From assembly GCA_020637815.1 (NCBI GenBank), contig JACKJS010000001.1, positions 1,364,001 to 1,428,000 on the forward strand: a stretch of DNA of 64,000 bases. The letters run 5' to 3'. A program made the position numbers and the translations under genes. The notes under the pieces are model-generated. The model searched no databases and was not told the DNA's origin. It saw nothing but the letters and a program-made list of their open reading frames with translations. The DNA is from Hyphomicrobiaceae bacterium. Lineage in GTDB: Bacteria; Pseudomonadota; Alphaproteobacteria; Rhizobiales; Methyloligellaceae. This document shows positions 1 to 9,900 of the stretch, one piece after another (the stretch's first letter is position 1; each line of letters starts with the position of its first letter).

Positions 1-652
1 CACGCACGAAGCCGCCGCCGCGGCCGGCGTTGTATTCCCGATTGCCGAGCACCCCGCCCTCGAGCCCGGCGGACAGCACCGGCCCCAAACGATACCCTAT
101 GCGCGTGAGTTCCCAGTACTCCTGGAAGGCCGTGCCAAAGGATGCATCCGCCGATAGAAACCAGCGGCCGGTAAGGTCGGCCCATGTCTCGAGCGCGATG
201 CGCAAGCCAAGCGCGGTTCCCTGGACCGAGTTGCCGGGATCGTAGGGCGAGATCTGCTGATCGACGGCCTCGATCCCGGCGAAGGCTTTCACGACGAGCG
301 GACCGCGCCGGATCTGATACCCAGCCTGAACGGAAAGAAACGAGACATCGCCACTGAATTCGGTCGGTACGTAGGAGCCACTCTCGAACAACGTGCCGTC
401 ATAGCTATACCGGCCCACTGCTCCCACCGCGCGGACCCGCCAGCCGGACCCGTAAAGTCCCTCGCCGAAGGCGTAGCCACCACCGGCGTACACGCCGGTG
501 TAGTTGTTGGTCGTCTCGACACCGCTGAAGACTTCCCGGCGCGGTTGATCCTCGCCCGCGACCGCTGTCCCCGACAGGCCTGCCACGAGGAGTATCGGCA
601 GGCAGCACGCTCGCCGGCGGCGCTGGACTTGCTCTTTTGCGCACAACCGCAT
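1..652 (-). CDS. bcsS: Cellulose biosynthesis protein BcsS (3' end outside window)
   Basis: Partial gene: about 217 residues are present and the C-terminus lies beyond position 1. I chose the ATG at 652, which is followed by a basic stretch and a hydrophobic segment ending in TAVAG, a plausible signal peptide. The mature part opens with an FSGVETTNNYTGVY motif and continues with alternating aromatic and glycine-rich strands (GGGYAFGEGLYGSGWRVRA, GRYSYDGTLF, FLSVQAGYQIRRG). This matches the BcsS family, predicted outer-membrane beta-barrel proteins linked to bacterial cellulose synthesis. No bcsA/B genes are visible because the gene sits at the edge. Family assignment is by recognised motif pattern and the role in export is inferred. 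Confidence 0.72.
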   Translation of the reverse strand, partial: MRLCAKEQVQRRRRACCLPILLVAGLSGTAVAGEDQPRREVFSGVETTNNYTGVYAGGGYAFGEGLYGSGWRVRAVGAVGRYSYDGTLFESGSYVPTEFSGDVSFLSVQAGYQIRRGPLVVKAFAGIEAVDQQISPYDPGNSVQGTALGLRIALETWADLTGRWFLSADASFGTAFQEYWELTRIGYRLGPVLSAGLEGGVLGNREYNAGRGGGFVR

Positions 653-855
653 TTTCGCCGGCACCGCCCCGCTCCATGGACATTGGTCCTTGATCGTAAC
701 CGGAGCGGCGCGCGGAGCCTGGCAACCCCGATGTGCGGACTCCGCCACTCCGCAACCTCCGGTAAGCGGATGCGTGTTTTGTTCCCCACAAGTTGCCCGA
801 AAAAAGCGGAGTCGGACGATACGATCTGCACCGGCGGAAGCGGAGACGCCCGTAT

Positions 856-2085
856 CTACGGCTTGAAGATCAGCAGCAGGTAGGACGCGAACAGGACCAG
901 ATGCACGAGCCCCAACAGGATGTTGGTCGGCGCCCCAGAGAAGGTTATGTGGCAGACGAACAAGGTCACAGACAGAAGGATGATTTCGACGCTGTTCAGT
1001 CCAAGCTGCAACGGGGTGCCAGTCAGGACGCTGATCGTCAGCATCACCGGTACGGTGAGACCGATCGTGGAGAGCGCGCTGCCGAGGCTGAGATTGACGG
1101 CACGCTGGAGCTGGTTGCGCGCCGCGGCTTGGAGCGCGGCCGTCCATTCCGGTGAGAGAATTAGCATCGCGATCACGACGCCCCCGAGAGCGTTCGGCAA
1201 CCCCAATTGCTCGATGCCGTGGTCGAGCAGTGCCGCGAGCGGCTTCGACAACAAGACCACCGGCATCAACGTCGCGAGCAGAAGAACCCCGTGATAGGGC
1301 GCCGAATATATGGGCCCGTGATGATGCGGTGCCGAGCTGGCCGGTTCGGCGACCTCATTCTTCTTTCCCCGACCCGTCGTGGGCTGCTCGAAGAAGTTAC
1401 GGTGCCGCGTCGTCTGGATGGTGAGAAACGCCGCATACAGCAGTGCCGTCAGCATGCCGAACACGACCGCCTGCTGCGTGTCGAGCGTCGGCCCAGACGT
1501 CGAAGCCGTGAAGGTCGGCACGACCAAGGCCAGAAAGGCCAGCGGCGTGATTACGGCAAGATAGGCCAGCGCACCTTGCAGGCTGTATTGCTGCTCCACA
1601 TAGCGCAGGCCGCCCACCGCCAGAACCGTGCCGACCATACCGTTCAGCACGATCATGAGAATGGCGAACATCGTTTCGCGCGGAAGGGTGGGATTCGGCA
1701 TGTTGCCGAGCATGACCGTCGCGAGGATCGTGACCTCGATGCTGATGACGGACAGTGTCAGGATTAGCGTACCGTACGGTTCGCCCAAAATCTCCGCGAG
1801 CGCGTCAGCGTGGCGCACCACGCCGAATGCGCACCAGATCATGACGCCGAACAACCACACGAACAGAAAGCCGAGCCAAGGCAGATTCGATAGATCCGCC
1901 AGCCACGGCTTCCCGACCGTGAAGAAGATCGCCGTGGTGACGACACCGGCGATCAGGCCGATCTCGTCCCGGAGTGTATGGAGCAAGCCATGAGGCTTCG
2001 CGGCGTCCGCCGGTTTGGCGGGGGCCGCCGTCTTGCGCGCCGGAGCGGCACTGCCGTGGTCTGTCGGCTTGGTTGTATCCGGCAT
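856..2085 (-). CDS. chaA: Calcium/proton antiporter, ChaA/CaxA family
   Basis: A 409-residue inner-membrane cation/proton antiporter. A short Ala/Pro/Lys-rich cytosolic tail (residues 1-35) is followed by about eleven hydrophobic segments. The first alpha repeat carries GEPYGTLILT (101-110) with the transport glutamate close by (about E117). The second repeat near residue 365 carries NSVEIILLSVTLFV and a downstream SGAPTNILLGLVHL motif. These are the two inverted Na_Ca_ex repeats of the ChaA family, which exports Ca2+ (and in some members Na+ or K+) in exchange for H+. A GAGG ribosome site precedes the ATG at 2085. It is 64 bases downstream of the DoxX gene and may share its transcript. Exact ion specificity cannot be read from sequence. 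Confidence 0.88.
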   Translation of the reverse strand: MPDTTKPTDHGSAAPARKTAAPAKPADAAKPHGLLHTLRDEIGLIAGVVTTAIFFTVGKPWLADLSNLPWLGFLFVWLFGVMIWCAFGVVRHADALAEILGEPYGTLILTLSVISIEVTILATVMLGNMPNPTLPRETMFAILMIVLNGMVGTVLAVGGLRYVEQQYSLQGALAYLAVITPLAFLALVVPTFTASTSGPTLDTQQAVVFGMLTALLYAAFLTIQTTRHRNFFEQPTTGRGKKNEVAEPASSAPHHHGPIYSAPYHGVLLLATLMPVVLLSKPLAALLDHGIEQLGLPNALGGVVIAMLILSPEWTAALQAAARNQLQRAVNLSLGSALSTIGLTVPVMLTISVLTGTPLQLGLNSVEIILLSVTLFVCHITFSGAPTNILLGLVHLVLFASYLLLIFKP

Positions 2086-2149
2086 CGTTCCTCTTGCTCT
2101 TCCCGTTCCACCGCTCGGGCCGAGCGCCGGACCCCGTACCCGGGCACAC

Positions 2150-2674
2150 CTAGAACCAGGCCAGCAAGCCTTGCCAATTCCCGTCCGGCCCCACGCCGAT
2201 TAGCATCGGGGCGCGCGCGCCTGCAAGGACAAGATAGGCGGTGGCGCCCGCCAGCGCATAGTTCTTCAGTCCGGCCGTGAAGTGGCCCATGATGCCGGCA
2301 TCGGTCAGAGCCCGTAGCGTTTCGCGCGCCTGTTGCGCGCCGTCCCCGGTCAGCGCCGGCGCGATTTGCTGTTCATAGGCCGCGAGCTGGGCGCGCTTGG
2401 CGAAATGGATCATCGCGCCGCCGAACAGGAAGACGGTGAGCACGAGCGCTCCAAGCCGCGGGAACACGCCAAGGACGATCGATAGACCGCCAAGCCCCAT
2501 CATGGCGATCCCGGTATAGGCGAAGAGCCTTGGATGCCACTTGAAAACGAGAGCGGTTTCGGACGTGGTGAAATCCCGTGCTCCTTGGTCTTTGACGGAA
2601 CCCCAAGCCCCCATCAGGAAAAGCCAGCCGATGGCGAGCCGCAGCAGCAGCGATCCGGCATCTTCCAGAATCAT
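2150..2674 (-). CDS. DoxX family membrane protein
   Basis: The open frame extends upstream to 2863, but the ATG at 2674 has a strong AGGAAGGA site six bases before it and avoids overlap with the protease gene, giving 174 residues. The protein begins MILEDAGSLLLRLAIGWLFL and holds four predicted membrane segments, with glycine-rich helices (YTGIAMMGLGGLSIVLGVFP) typical of DoxX/SURF4-like proteins. Members take part in redox or quinone-linked membrane processes, but most are uncharacterised. It is the last gene of the ATP-grasp/Anbu operon or a link between it and the antiporter gene. Its role in that system is unknown. Confidence 0.75.
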   Translation of the reverse strand: MILEDAGSLLLRLAIGWLFLMGAWGSVKDQGARDFTTSETALVFKWHPRLFAYTGIAMMGLGGLSIVLGVFPRLGALVLTVFLFGGAMIHFAKRAQLAAYEQQIAPALTGDGAQQARETLRALTDAGIMGHFTAGLKNYALAGATAYLVLAGARAPMLIGVGPDGNWQGLLAWF

Positions 2675-2759
2675 CGTTATCCTTCCTAGTTCATCTCGGA
2701 TCGACCACGACACAGGCGCCCATCGTAAGACCGTGCGGCAGCCCGGTATCGTCGGCGCC

Positions 2760-3497
2760 TCACAAGCGCCAGCCTGGATCGCGACCGACATGATAGAAGG
2801 CCTCGTAGAGCGCTTCGCCCCAGCCCTCTCGAATTTCCTGCCAATACGGATCGTCTTCCTCAAGCCGTGTGCAGAAGGGGCGTTCCAGCGTGTCGCGCCG
2901 GTAAATCATGAGGTCGATCGGCGGGCCCACCGAGGCGTTCGAACGCATGGTGGAATCGAATGAGATCAGCGCGCACTTGGCGGCGTCCTTCACGTTCATG
3001 TCCCGCCGTATGATGCGGTCGAGAATGGGCTTGCCGTATTTCACCTCGCCGATCTGGAAGTAGGTCGTATCACCCATGGCCTCGATGAAGTTGCCGGCAT
3101 CGTAAATCTGAAATAACCGGAGCTTTCCGCCCCGGACCTGCCCCGACAGAATGAACGTTGCCGAAAAGTCCACGTCGTGCTGCTGCAGGTAACCGCCATC
3201 GATCTTGTGGACCTCACGCAAGGCCCGGCCGATGACGCGCGCGGCGGCAAACATCGACCCGACCGCATAGAGGTCCCGCTCGGGGTCCTCCGTTTCCAGC
3301 CATTCCCCGATCAGACTTATGACGCCTTGGGTAAGCGACAGGTTGCCCGCGGTCAGCAGCGTGAAAAAGCGCTCGCCGGGCTTCTCGAAACTGAACATCT
3401 TGCGAAAGGTCGAGACGCGATCAATCCCGGCATTGGTGCGCGTGTCCGAAGCAAGCACCACTCCTTCATCGAGCAAAATGCCCACGCAGTACGTCAC
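2760..3497 (-). CDS. anbu: Anbu, proteasome-like self-compartmentalised protease
   Basis: A 245-residue Ntn-hydrolase. After Met removal the chain starts with Thr2 (TYCVGILLDEGVVLASDTR), the expected catalytic N-terminal nucleophile. D18 in the ASDTRTNAG block and K33 in FRKMF fit the proteasome beta-subunit charge relay. Anbu proteins form helical or ring-like oligomers, and their substrate is not known. The gene lies 19 bases downstream of the transglutaminase gene and after the alpha-E and ATP-grasp genes. This conserved set has been proposed to make and break peptide-like tags. No Pup, Mpa or HslU gene is nearby, so it is not a classical proteasome. Assignment is firm; function is inferred from family and context. 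Confidence 0.9.
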   Translation of the reverse strand: MTYCVGILLDEGVVLASDTRTNAGIDRVSTFRKMFSFEKPGERFFTLLTAGNLSLTQGVISLIGEWLETEDPERDLYAVGSMFAAARVIGRALREVHKIDGGYLQQHDVDFSATFILSGQVRGGKLRLFQIYDAGNFIEAMGDTTYFQIGEVKYGKPILDRIIRRDMNVKDAAKCALISFDSTMRSNASVGPPIDLMIYRRDTLERPFCTRLEEDDPYWQEIREGWGEALYEAFYHVGRDPGWRL

Positions 3498-3516
3498 CGC
3501 CCCACCCTTATTGGCG

Positions 3517-4326
3517 CTATTGTTGATTTGGAAAACTAACGCTGACTCTCATTGTCTCGTCACCGCCGCCGGCCCGAACGCCCCGTATGGGACTCGCTTC
3601 GGAATAGTCGAGACCGATAGCGGTCCGCACATACGACTCATCCGGACAAGCGCGGTTGGTTGGATCGAACCCTACCCAGCCGAGAGAGTCAACGAAGGCC
3701 TCCGCCCAAGCATGACTTGCCGCGTGAGCATCGTGGCCGAGACCATGGGTCATGTAACCGCTGACATAGCGGGCCGGAATATCGAGCGTGCGGGCCGCGG
3801 CGCAGAAGATGTGGGCGTGGTCCTGGCACACGCCGCTACCCTGCTCCAAAGCCTCGGAGCCGGTGGTGTGCACATGCGTCTCACCGGGCTTGTAGGAGAC
3901 GGTATCCGCGATGCCGAGCATGATCTCGTGGAGCACTTCGATCCGGTCCCGGTCCGGTGCCCCGTTGAACCGGCTCGCAAAATCCCGCACCGCGTCCGTG
4001 GCCACGGTGGCCGGCGTCTCGCGGAGATAGAGCATGAGCGGGAGTTCGGGCGAGGCCACGCCAACGACGCCGCTCGTGTCGCGCGTGCGCACCAGGCCGC
4101 TGACCCGGATTTCAAGACGATCGACCGGCTTCACGACCGTAAGCGTGTGGCAGACATTTCCGTACTGGTCGTACCAGACGGCGGCGCTCGCTCCGGGGCA
4201 GGTCAGCGCCCAGCTCTCCACGGCCTGCGTCCGGCCCGAAAGAGGCGTCATGCGCAAATATTGCGTCGTGGCGAGAAGCGGCTCCGAATACTCGTACGAC
4301 GTCGAATGCTCGATGCGGATCAACAT
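3517..4326 (-). CDS. Transglutaminase-like cysteine protease, N-terminal beta-sandwich type
   Basis: A 269-residue protein with no signal peptide, so probably cytosolic. Residues 1-80 form the bacterial transglutaminase N-terminal region (HSTSYEYSEPL opening). The core holds the full catalytic triad: C167 in GSGVCQDHAH, H205 in ASHAWAEAF and D221 in GFDPTN. Such proteins cleave or form isopeptide bonds. The gene starts four bases after the alpha-E gene stop and precedes Anbu by 19 bases, so the four genes look co-transcribed and translationally coupled. In this conserved neighbourhood it may remove or attach the peptide made by the ATP-grasp partner; that link is inference. Confidence 0.88.
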   Translation of the reverse strand: MLIRIEHSTSYEYSEPLLATTQYLRMTPLSGRTQAVESWALTCPGASAAVWYDQYGNVCHTLTVVKPVDRLEIRVSGLVRTRDTSGVVGVASPELPLMLYLRETPATVATDAVRDFASRFNGAPDRDRIEVLHEIMLGIADTVSYKPGETHVHTTGSEALEQGSGVCQDHAHIFCAAARTLDIPARYVSGYMTHGLGHDAHAASHAWAEAFVDSLGWVGFDPTNRACPDESYVRTAIGLDYSEASPIRGVRAGGGDETMRVSVSFPNQQ

Positions 4327-4330
4327 GAGC

Positions 4331-5287
4331 TCAGACAGCCTCCGCCATCATCATCGGGGTCATCAGAAAGTCTTCTTGGATCTGAAAACCGAGCGCATTG
4401 TTGCGTTCGATGAAATTCGTCAAATATTCGTGCAACCCCTCCCGGAACACATCGTCAATATTGCCGTAGCAAAGCTGCGCGTGCGTTTGACCGGCGATCC
4501 TCCGGCATTCGAGCGGTTTCTTGGCGAGCTCGTCGAGCGTCGCCAGAACGATACCGTAACAATGGTGCAGGGACCGGGGCATGTCTTCCCGCAGGATCAG
4601 CAACTCGGCGACCCGCCAAGGGTAGATCGTGTCGTGATAGATCCTGCGATAAGCGCGGAAGGCCCCCACCGAGCGTAGCAGCGCCGCCCACTGGTAGTAG
4701 TCCACATAGCCGCCCACCTTCTCCGTATCGGGCAGAAGCACGTGATATTTCACGTCGAGAATGCGAGCGGTGTTGTCCGCGCGCTCGATGAAGGTACCAA
4801 GACGCAGGAAGCGGAATCCGTCGTCGTGAAGCATCGTACCGAACACAACGCCGCGGAAAAGATGCGAGCGCTCTTTGACCCAGTCGAAGAAATCGCGGTA
4901 ACCCCAGCGCCTGACCTCATCGAAATCGAAACTTTGCATTTGTAGCCAGGTCGCGTTCAGGCTCTCCCAAGCTTCGCTGGAGATCGAGGCCCTGCGGGCC
5001 CGCGCATTCTCGCGCGCGTTGCGAACGAGAGAGTAGATCGAGCCCGCGTTCTCGGGATCGAGCGCGACGTAGCGGACGAGATTCTCCTGGCTGAGTTCGT
5101 CGTAGCGTTCATAGAACGTGCCGTCGCCCGGCGCGATGGACAAGGTTGGCTCGAACTGGGCTTTACGGTCGAGCGATGAGGGCAGCAATGACAGCCGGAA
5201 ACTCACATCGAGCATGCGGGCGGCGTTCTCGGCGCGCTCCATATTCCGCGCCATCCAGAAGAGATCTTCCGCCGTCCGGCTCAGCAT
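4331..5287 (-). CDS. Alpha-E domain protein (DUF403)
   Basis: A 318-residue all-helical protein starting MLSRTAEDLFWMARNMERAE, the family hallmark, with repeated tyrosine/arginine-rich helices and HLFRGVVFGTMLHDDGFRFL near residue 150. No membrane segment or signal is seen. Alpha-E proteins almost always occur next to a circularly permuted ATP-grasp protein and a transglutaminase, as here. They are thought to work with the ligase, but no biochemical activity is established. The start overlaps the end of the ATP-grasp gene by seven bases, which indicates translational coupling. Confidence 0.9.
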   Translation of the reverse strand: MLSRTAEDLFWMARNMERAENAARMLDVSFRLSLLPSSLDRKAQFEPTLSIAPGDGTFYERYDELSQENLVRYVALDPENAGSIYSLVRNARENARARRASISSEAWESLNATWLQMQSFDFDEVRRWGYRDFFDWVKERSHLFRGVVFGTMLHDDGFRFLRLGTFIERADNTARILDVKYHVLLPDTEKVGGYVDYYQWAALLRSVGAFRAYRRIYHDTIYPWRVAELLILREDMPRSLHHCYGIVLATLDELAKKPLECRRIAGQTHAQLCYGNIDDVFREGLHEYLTNFIERNNALGFQIQEDFLMTPMMMAEAV

Positions 5288-6762
5288 GATCCGCGCTCCA
5301 AGACCCAGGTATCCTTCGTGCCGCCCCCTTGGCTCGAATTCACGACCAAGGACTTCTCTCTCAGCGCCACCCGCGTCAGCCCTCCGGGAATGACGGACGT
5401 CTCATTGCCCGAAAGCACGAACGGCCTGAGGTCCACATGCCGGGGCACGAGTTCCCCGTTGCACAATGTCGGCGCGGTGGACAGCGTTAGTGTCGGCTGG
5501 GCGATGTAGTTGGCTGGATTTTCCAAAACCCGCGCCTTGTAGGCTTCCCGTTCGTCCTTGGTCGAGGCCGGTCCGATCAGCATGCCGTAACCGCCCGATC
5601 CCTGAACCTCCTTGATCACCAGGTTCTCCATATTCGCGAGCACGTGCTGGCACTGCTTGGGATCGCGCAGCATGTAGGTCTGGACGTTCTTTAGAATCGC
5701 ATGCTCGCCGAGATAGAACTCGATCATGCGCGGGACATAGACATACATGGCCTTGTCGTCGGCGACCCCGGTGCCAAGCGCGTTGGCAAGAGCGACGCGC
5801 CCGGATCGGATCACGGACAACAGCCCCGGCACCGCCAGCATCGATCCGGGATAGAAGGCCAGCGGATCCATGAAGTCGTCGTCGAGACGGCGGTAGATAA
5901 CGTCGACGCGGACCGGCCCTTCAGTGGTCCGCATCCACACGAAGCCGTCGCGGACGAACAGATCGACGCCCTCCACGAGCTCGATCCCCATCTGTTCGGC
6001 AAGAAAGACGTGCTCGAAATAAGCGCTGTTGTAGCGGCCGGGCGTCAACAGCACGACGACGGGATCGTCGGCACCGCGCGGCGCGACGGCCCGGAGGTTC
6101 TCCAAAAGGCGTTCGGGATAGTTCCCGACAGGCGACACGGCTTGGCCGTTAAAGGCGTCGGGGAACAGGCGCATCATGATCTCGCGGTTCTCGAGGAGGT
6201 AGGACACGCCGGACGGCGTGCGCACATTGTCCTCCAGCACGAAGAAATCGCGCTCGCCCGTCCGCACGAGATCCACGCCCGCGACATGGGCGTAGACTTT
6301 TTTCGGGAGATCGACCCCGCACATCTCAGGCCGGAAGGCCGTGTTCTTGAACACCAGTTCCTGCGGGACAAGCCCGGCCTTGAGAATCTCCTGGTCGTGA
6401 TAGATGTCGTAGAGAAACATGTTGATCGCCTTCACTCTTTGAAGGCAACCGCGCTCCACCAAGCTCCATTCGGAGTGGTGAAGGATTCTCGGGATCAGAT
6501 CGAAGGGGATCAACCGCTCCGTGGACCCGCCTTCGCTATAAACCGCGAAGGTGATGCCCAGCCGCCGGAACAGCGCGTCCGCGGCTTCTTGCTTGGTGAC
6601 CAGCGATTCGATCGAAAGACCGTCAAGGAGCTTGGCAAGCTCCTTGTACGCGGGACGCACGGTTCCATCGGCATCCCGCATCTCATTGAAAAATTTGCGA
6701 TAATACTTGGCGGCTTCTTGAGGCGTTTCCTCTGCCGTCAGCGTATCCGTGTCTTGCGGCAA
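5281..6762 (-). CDS. Circularly permuted type 2 ATP-grasp protein (DUF404/DUF407)
   Basis: A 493-residue cytosolic ligase-like protein. Recognisable blocks include RVKAINMFLYDIYHDQEIL, the GVDLVRTGERDFFVLEDN block and LLTPGRYNSAYFEHVFLA. The C-terminal half has NLVIKEVQGSGGYGMLIGP, a glycine-rich nucleotide-binding loop, then DLRPFVLSG. The order of the ATP-grasp lobes is permuted relative to glutathione synthetase. Such enzymes are predicted to join carboxylate and amine groups using ATP, probably making a short peptide. First gene of the minus-strand operon ATP-grasp, alpha-E, transglutaminase, Anbu, DoxX. About 150 bases separate it from the efflux-pump gene. Confidence 0.9.
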   Translation of the reverse strand: MPQDTDTLTAEETPQEAAKYYRKFFNEMRDADGTVRPAYKELAKLLDGLSIESLVTKQEAADALFRRLGITFAVYSEGGSTERLIPFDLIPRILHHSEWSLVERGCLQRVKAINMFLYDIYHDQEILKAGLVPQELVFKNTAFRPEMCGVDLPKKVYAHVAGVDLVRTGERDFFVLEDNVRTPSGVSYLLENREIMMRLFPDAFNGQAVSPVGNYPERLLENLRAVAPRGADDPVVVLLTPGRYNSAYFEHVFLAEQMGIELVEGVDLFVRDGFVWMRTTEGPVRVDVIYRRLDDDFMDPLAFYPGSMLAVPGLLSVIRSGRVALANALGTGVADDKAMYVYVPRMIEFYLGEHAILKNVQTYMLRDPKQCQHVLANMENLVIKEVQGSGGYGMLIGPASTKDEREAYKARVLENPANYIAQPTLTLSTAPTLCNGELVPRHVDLRPFVLSGNETSVIPGGLTRVALREKSLVVNSSQGGGTKDTWVLERGSC

Positions 6763-6915
6763 ACCCGCCCGTCCTCACTCAGCGGCCTCGAACACCCCTT
6801 CCTCACGCTAATTTCCGCCCTAATGTCGTCTTTTGAGGCATCATACACAGATGCCGCTCGATTGGGCAATACCGGGCTATGCATTGCAACGGCATCGTCA
6901 CCCGCGAACGCGATC

Positions 6916-9900
6916 TTAGCCGGCCGGCTTGGCACTCGCGTCCGCCGATGCCTTCCGGGAGGAACCGGACCGCCGCACAAGCGAATAGAAGATCGGCGTG
7001 AAGATCAGCCCGAACGCGGTGACGCCAAGCATTCCGAAGAACACGGCGGTGCCCAACGACTGGCGCATCTCGGAGCCCGCGCCTGTGGCGATGACCAGCG
7101 GAACGACGCCGAGAATAAAGGCCAAGGCCGTCATCAGGATGGGACGCAAACGCACCCGCGCCGCATTGACCACCGCCTGGACGAGATCTTGCCCCTCTTC
7201 CTCGTTTTGACGCGCGAACTCAACGATCAGAATCGCGTTCTTGGCGGCCAAGGCAATGAGCACCACGAACCCGATCTGTCCGAGAATGTTCACATCCATT
7301 CCTCGCAACAGGAGCCCGCTGACAGCCGCGAGCAAACACATGGGCACGATGAGGATGACGGCGAGCGGCAGACCCCAGCTCTCGTACTGCGCGGCGAGCA
7401 GAAGGAACACGAACACCACCGCCGCGGCAAAGACGAAGATCGCCGTGTCCCCGGCCTGCTTCTCCTGGAAAGCTAGCTCCGTCCATTGGTACGAATAGCC
7501 CTCGGGCAGAACCTCGTTCGCCAGCCGCTCCATGGCCTCCAAGCCGTAACCGCTCGAAAAGCCGGGCATCGTTCCGCCTTGCACAGCGGCGGCGGGGAAG
7601 AGGTTGAAGTGCTGGACCCGGTAAGCGCCGGTGATGTCGCGGAACGAGGCCACGGAGCCGAGCGGCACCATCTCGCCATCGACGTTTCGTGCCTTGAGTT
7701 GCGAGATGGCGTGCAGATCCTGACGGTACTCCCCGTCGGCCTGCGCCGTCACTCTGTAGGTCCGACCGAGGAAGTTGAAGTCGTTCACGTATTGAGAGCC
7801 GAGATAGACCTCAAGCGTCTGGAAGATGTCGTCCGCGTTGACGCCAAGCATTTCGGCGCGCACCCGGTCGATATCCGCGTAGACGCTGGGCGTACGGGTA
7901 TTGAATGTCGTGAATACCCGCGACAGACCCGGATCCTGGTTTGCCTTTGCGACGAGTTCCTGGGCGACGGCCTCGAGCTGCGGCAGGGGCGAGCCTTTGG
8001 TGTCCTGCACTTGCATCTTGAAGCCGCCAGTGGTGCCGATGCCGCGTACGGGAGGCGGTGAGATACTCAGCACGAACGCATCCTTCACGCTCGCGAAGCC
8101 TTGATTGAGCGCGCCGGAGATGGCCTCGGCCGTCAAGCCATTCTTCGCACGCTCGTTGAAGGAATCGAGCGGCGTGAACACGACCGCCGCGTTGGACGCC
8201 GTCGTGAACGTCGCACCGTCGAGACCGACGATCGGCACGGCATGGGCCACGCCCGGCGTCTCCAGTGCGATCTTCGTCACCTTCAGCGCCACATCGTTGG
8301 TCCGCGACAACGACGCGCCCGGCGGCAATTGGATGATATTGATCAGGTAGCCGAGATCCTGATTGGGGATGAAGCCTGTCGGCGCGGCGCGGAACTGGTA
8401 GACAGTCAGACCAACGAGCCCCGCGTAGATGGCGAGCATGATGCCGGAGACGCGCAGAAGGCGCCCAGTCAGCGTACCGTATCTCGTCGACACCCAGTCG
8501 AAGCCGGTATTGAACCAGCCAAAGGCCCCGTCGAGACCGCGGCCGATGAGGCTCTTTTTCTTGTGCTCGCCATGGGGCTTGAAGAGCAGCGCGCAAAGCG
8601 CCGGGCTCAATGTGAGCGAGACCACCAGCGAGATTAGCGTCGCTGTGGCGATGGTCACGGCGAATTGGCGGAAGAACTGGCCGAGAATGCCGCTGAGGAA
8701 GACCGTCGGGATGAACACGGCGCACACCACCAGCGTCATGGCGATTAGTGCGGTGCCAACCTCGTCCATGGTCCTATAGGCCGCCTCGCGCGGAGCGAGA
8801 CCCTCGCGGATGTTTCGTTCGACGTTCTCCACCACCACGATGGCGTCGTCGACCACAATGCCGATCGCGAGCACCAATCCGAATAGGGATAAGTTGTTGA
8901 GCGAATAGCCGAGGGCCGAAAGGACGGTGAAGGTTCCCACCAGCGAAATGGGAATGGCGACGATCGGAATGAGCGACGCGCGCCACGTCTGAAGAAAGAT
9001 GACGATGACGAGCACAACGAGGATCACCGCCTCGAACATCGTATGAATCACGGCTTCGATCGAGTCGGAGATGAAGACCGTCGGATTGTAAACGATGTCG
9101 TAGCGCAGCCCATTCGGGAAGGACTTGGACAGTTCCTCCATGGCCGCTTCCACCGCCGCCGCCGTCTCGAGTGCGTTCGACCCAGGCCGCTGGAAAATAC
9201 CCATTGGGATCGCCACGCGTCCGTCGAGATAGCCATTGCGGTTGTAGTCGGCCGCTCCAAGTTCCACGCGCGCCACGTCTCTCACGCGGACAACGCGTCC
9301 CTGCCCTTCCGCCTTGACGATGATATTGCCGAAATCTTCGGGCGAGGTCAGACGGCCTTGGGTTTCGACGTTGAGCTGGAACGCGCCCGGCTGGGGCACC
9401 GGCGGCTGATTGATCACGCCGGCGGCGACCTGCACGTTCTGGCCGCGCAGTGCGTTGAGCACATCCCCCGCGGTGAGGTTGCGGCTCGCCAGCTTGTCCG
9501 GATCAAGCCAGACACGCATCGAATAGTCGCGTGCCCCGAAGATGGTGACGTTGCCGACGCCATCGACGCGGGAAAGCACGTCCTTCACATGCAACGTCGC
9601 GTAGTTCGAGATGTAGAGAAGATCGCGCGTGTCGTCCGGCGAACTCAAATGAATGACCATCATCAGGTCCGGCGACTGCTTCACGACTTGAACGCCGAGG
9701 GAGCGCACCTCTTCGGGCAGTCGTGGCGTCGCAATCGCCACGCGGTTCTGAACGAGGACCTGGGCCGTGTCGAGATTCGTGCCGAGCTTGAACGTCACCG
9801 TAAGCGACATCGAACCGTCGCCGGTCGACTGAGACGTCATGTAGATCATGTCGTCGACGCCGTTGACTTCCTGCTCGATCGGCGTCGCCACCGTATTCGC

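Noticed and set aside
2760..3497. Bacterial proteasome (Pup/PrcB) reading of the proteasome-like gene
   Set aside because: The length, sequence and neighbourhood fit Anbu; no Pup, Mpa or PafA gene is in the window.
5701..7476. A 591-codon plus-strand frame across the ATP-grasp and RND genes
   Set aside because: It spans the ends of two clearly recognised genes on the other strand, and its composition (His/Arg/Glu-rich) matches antisense reading of GC-rich genes.
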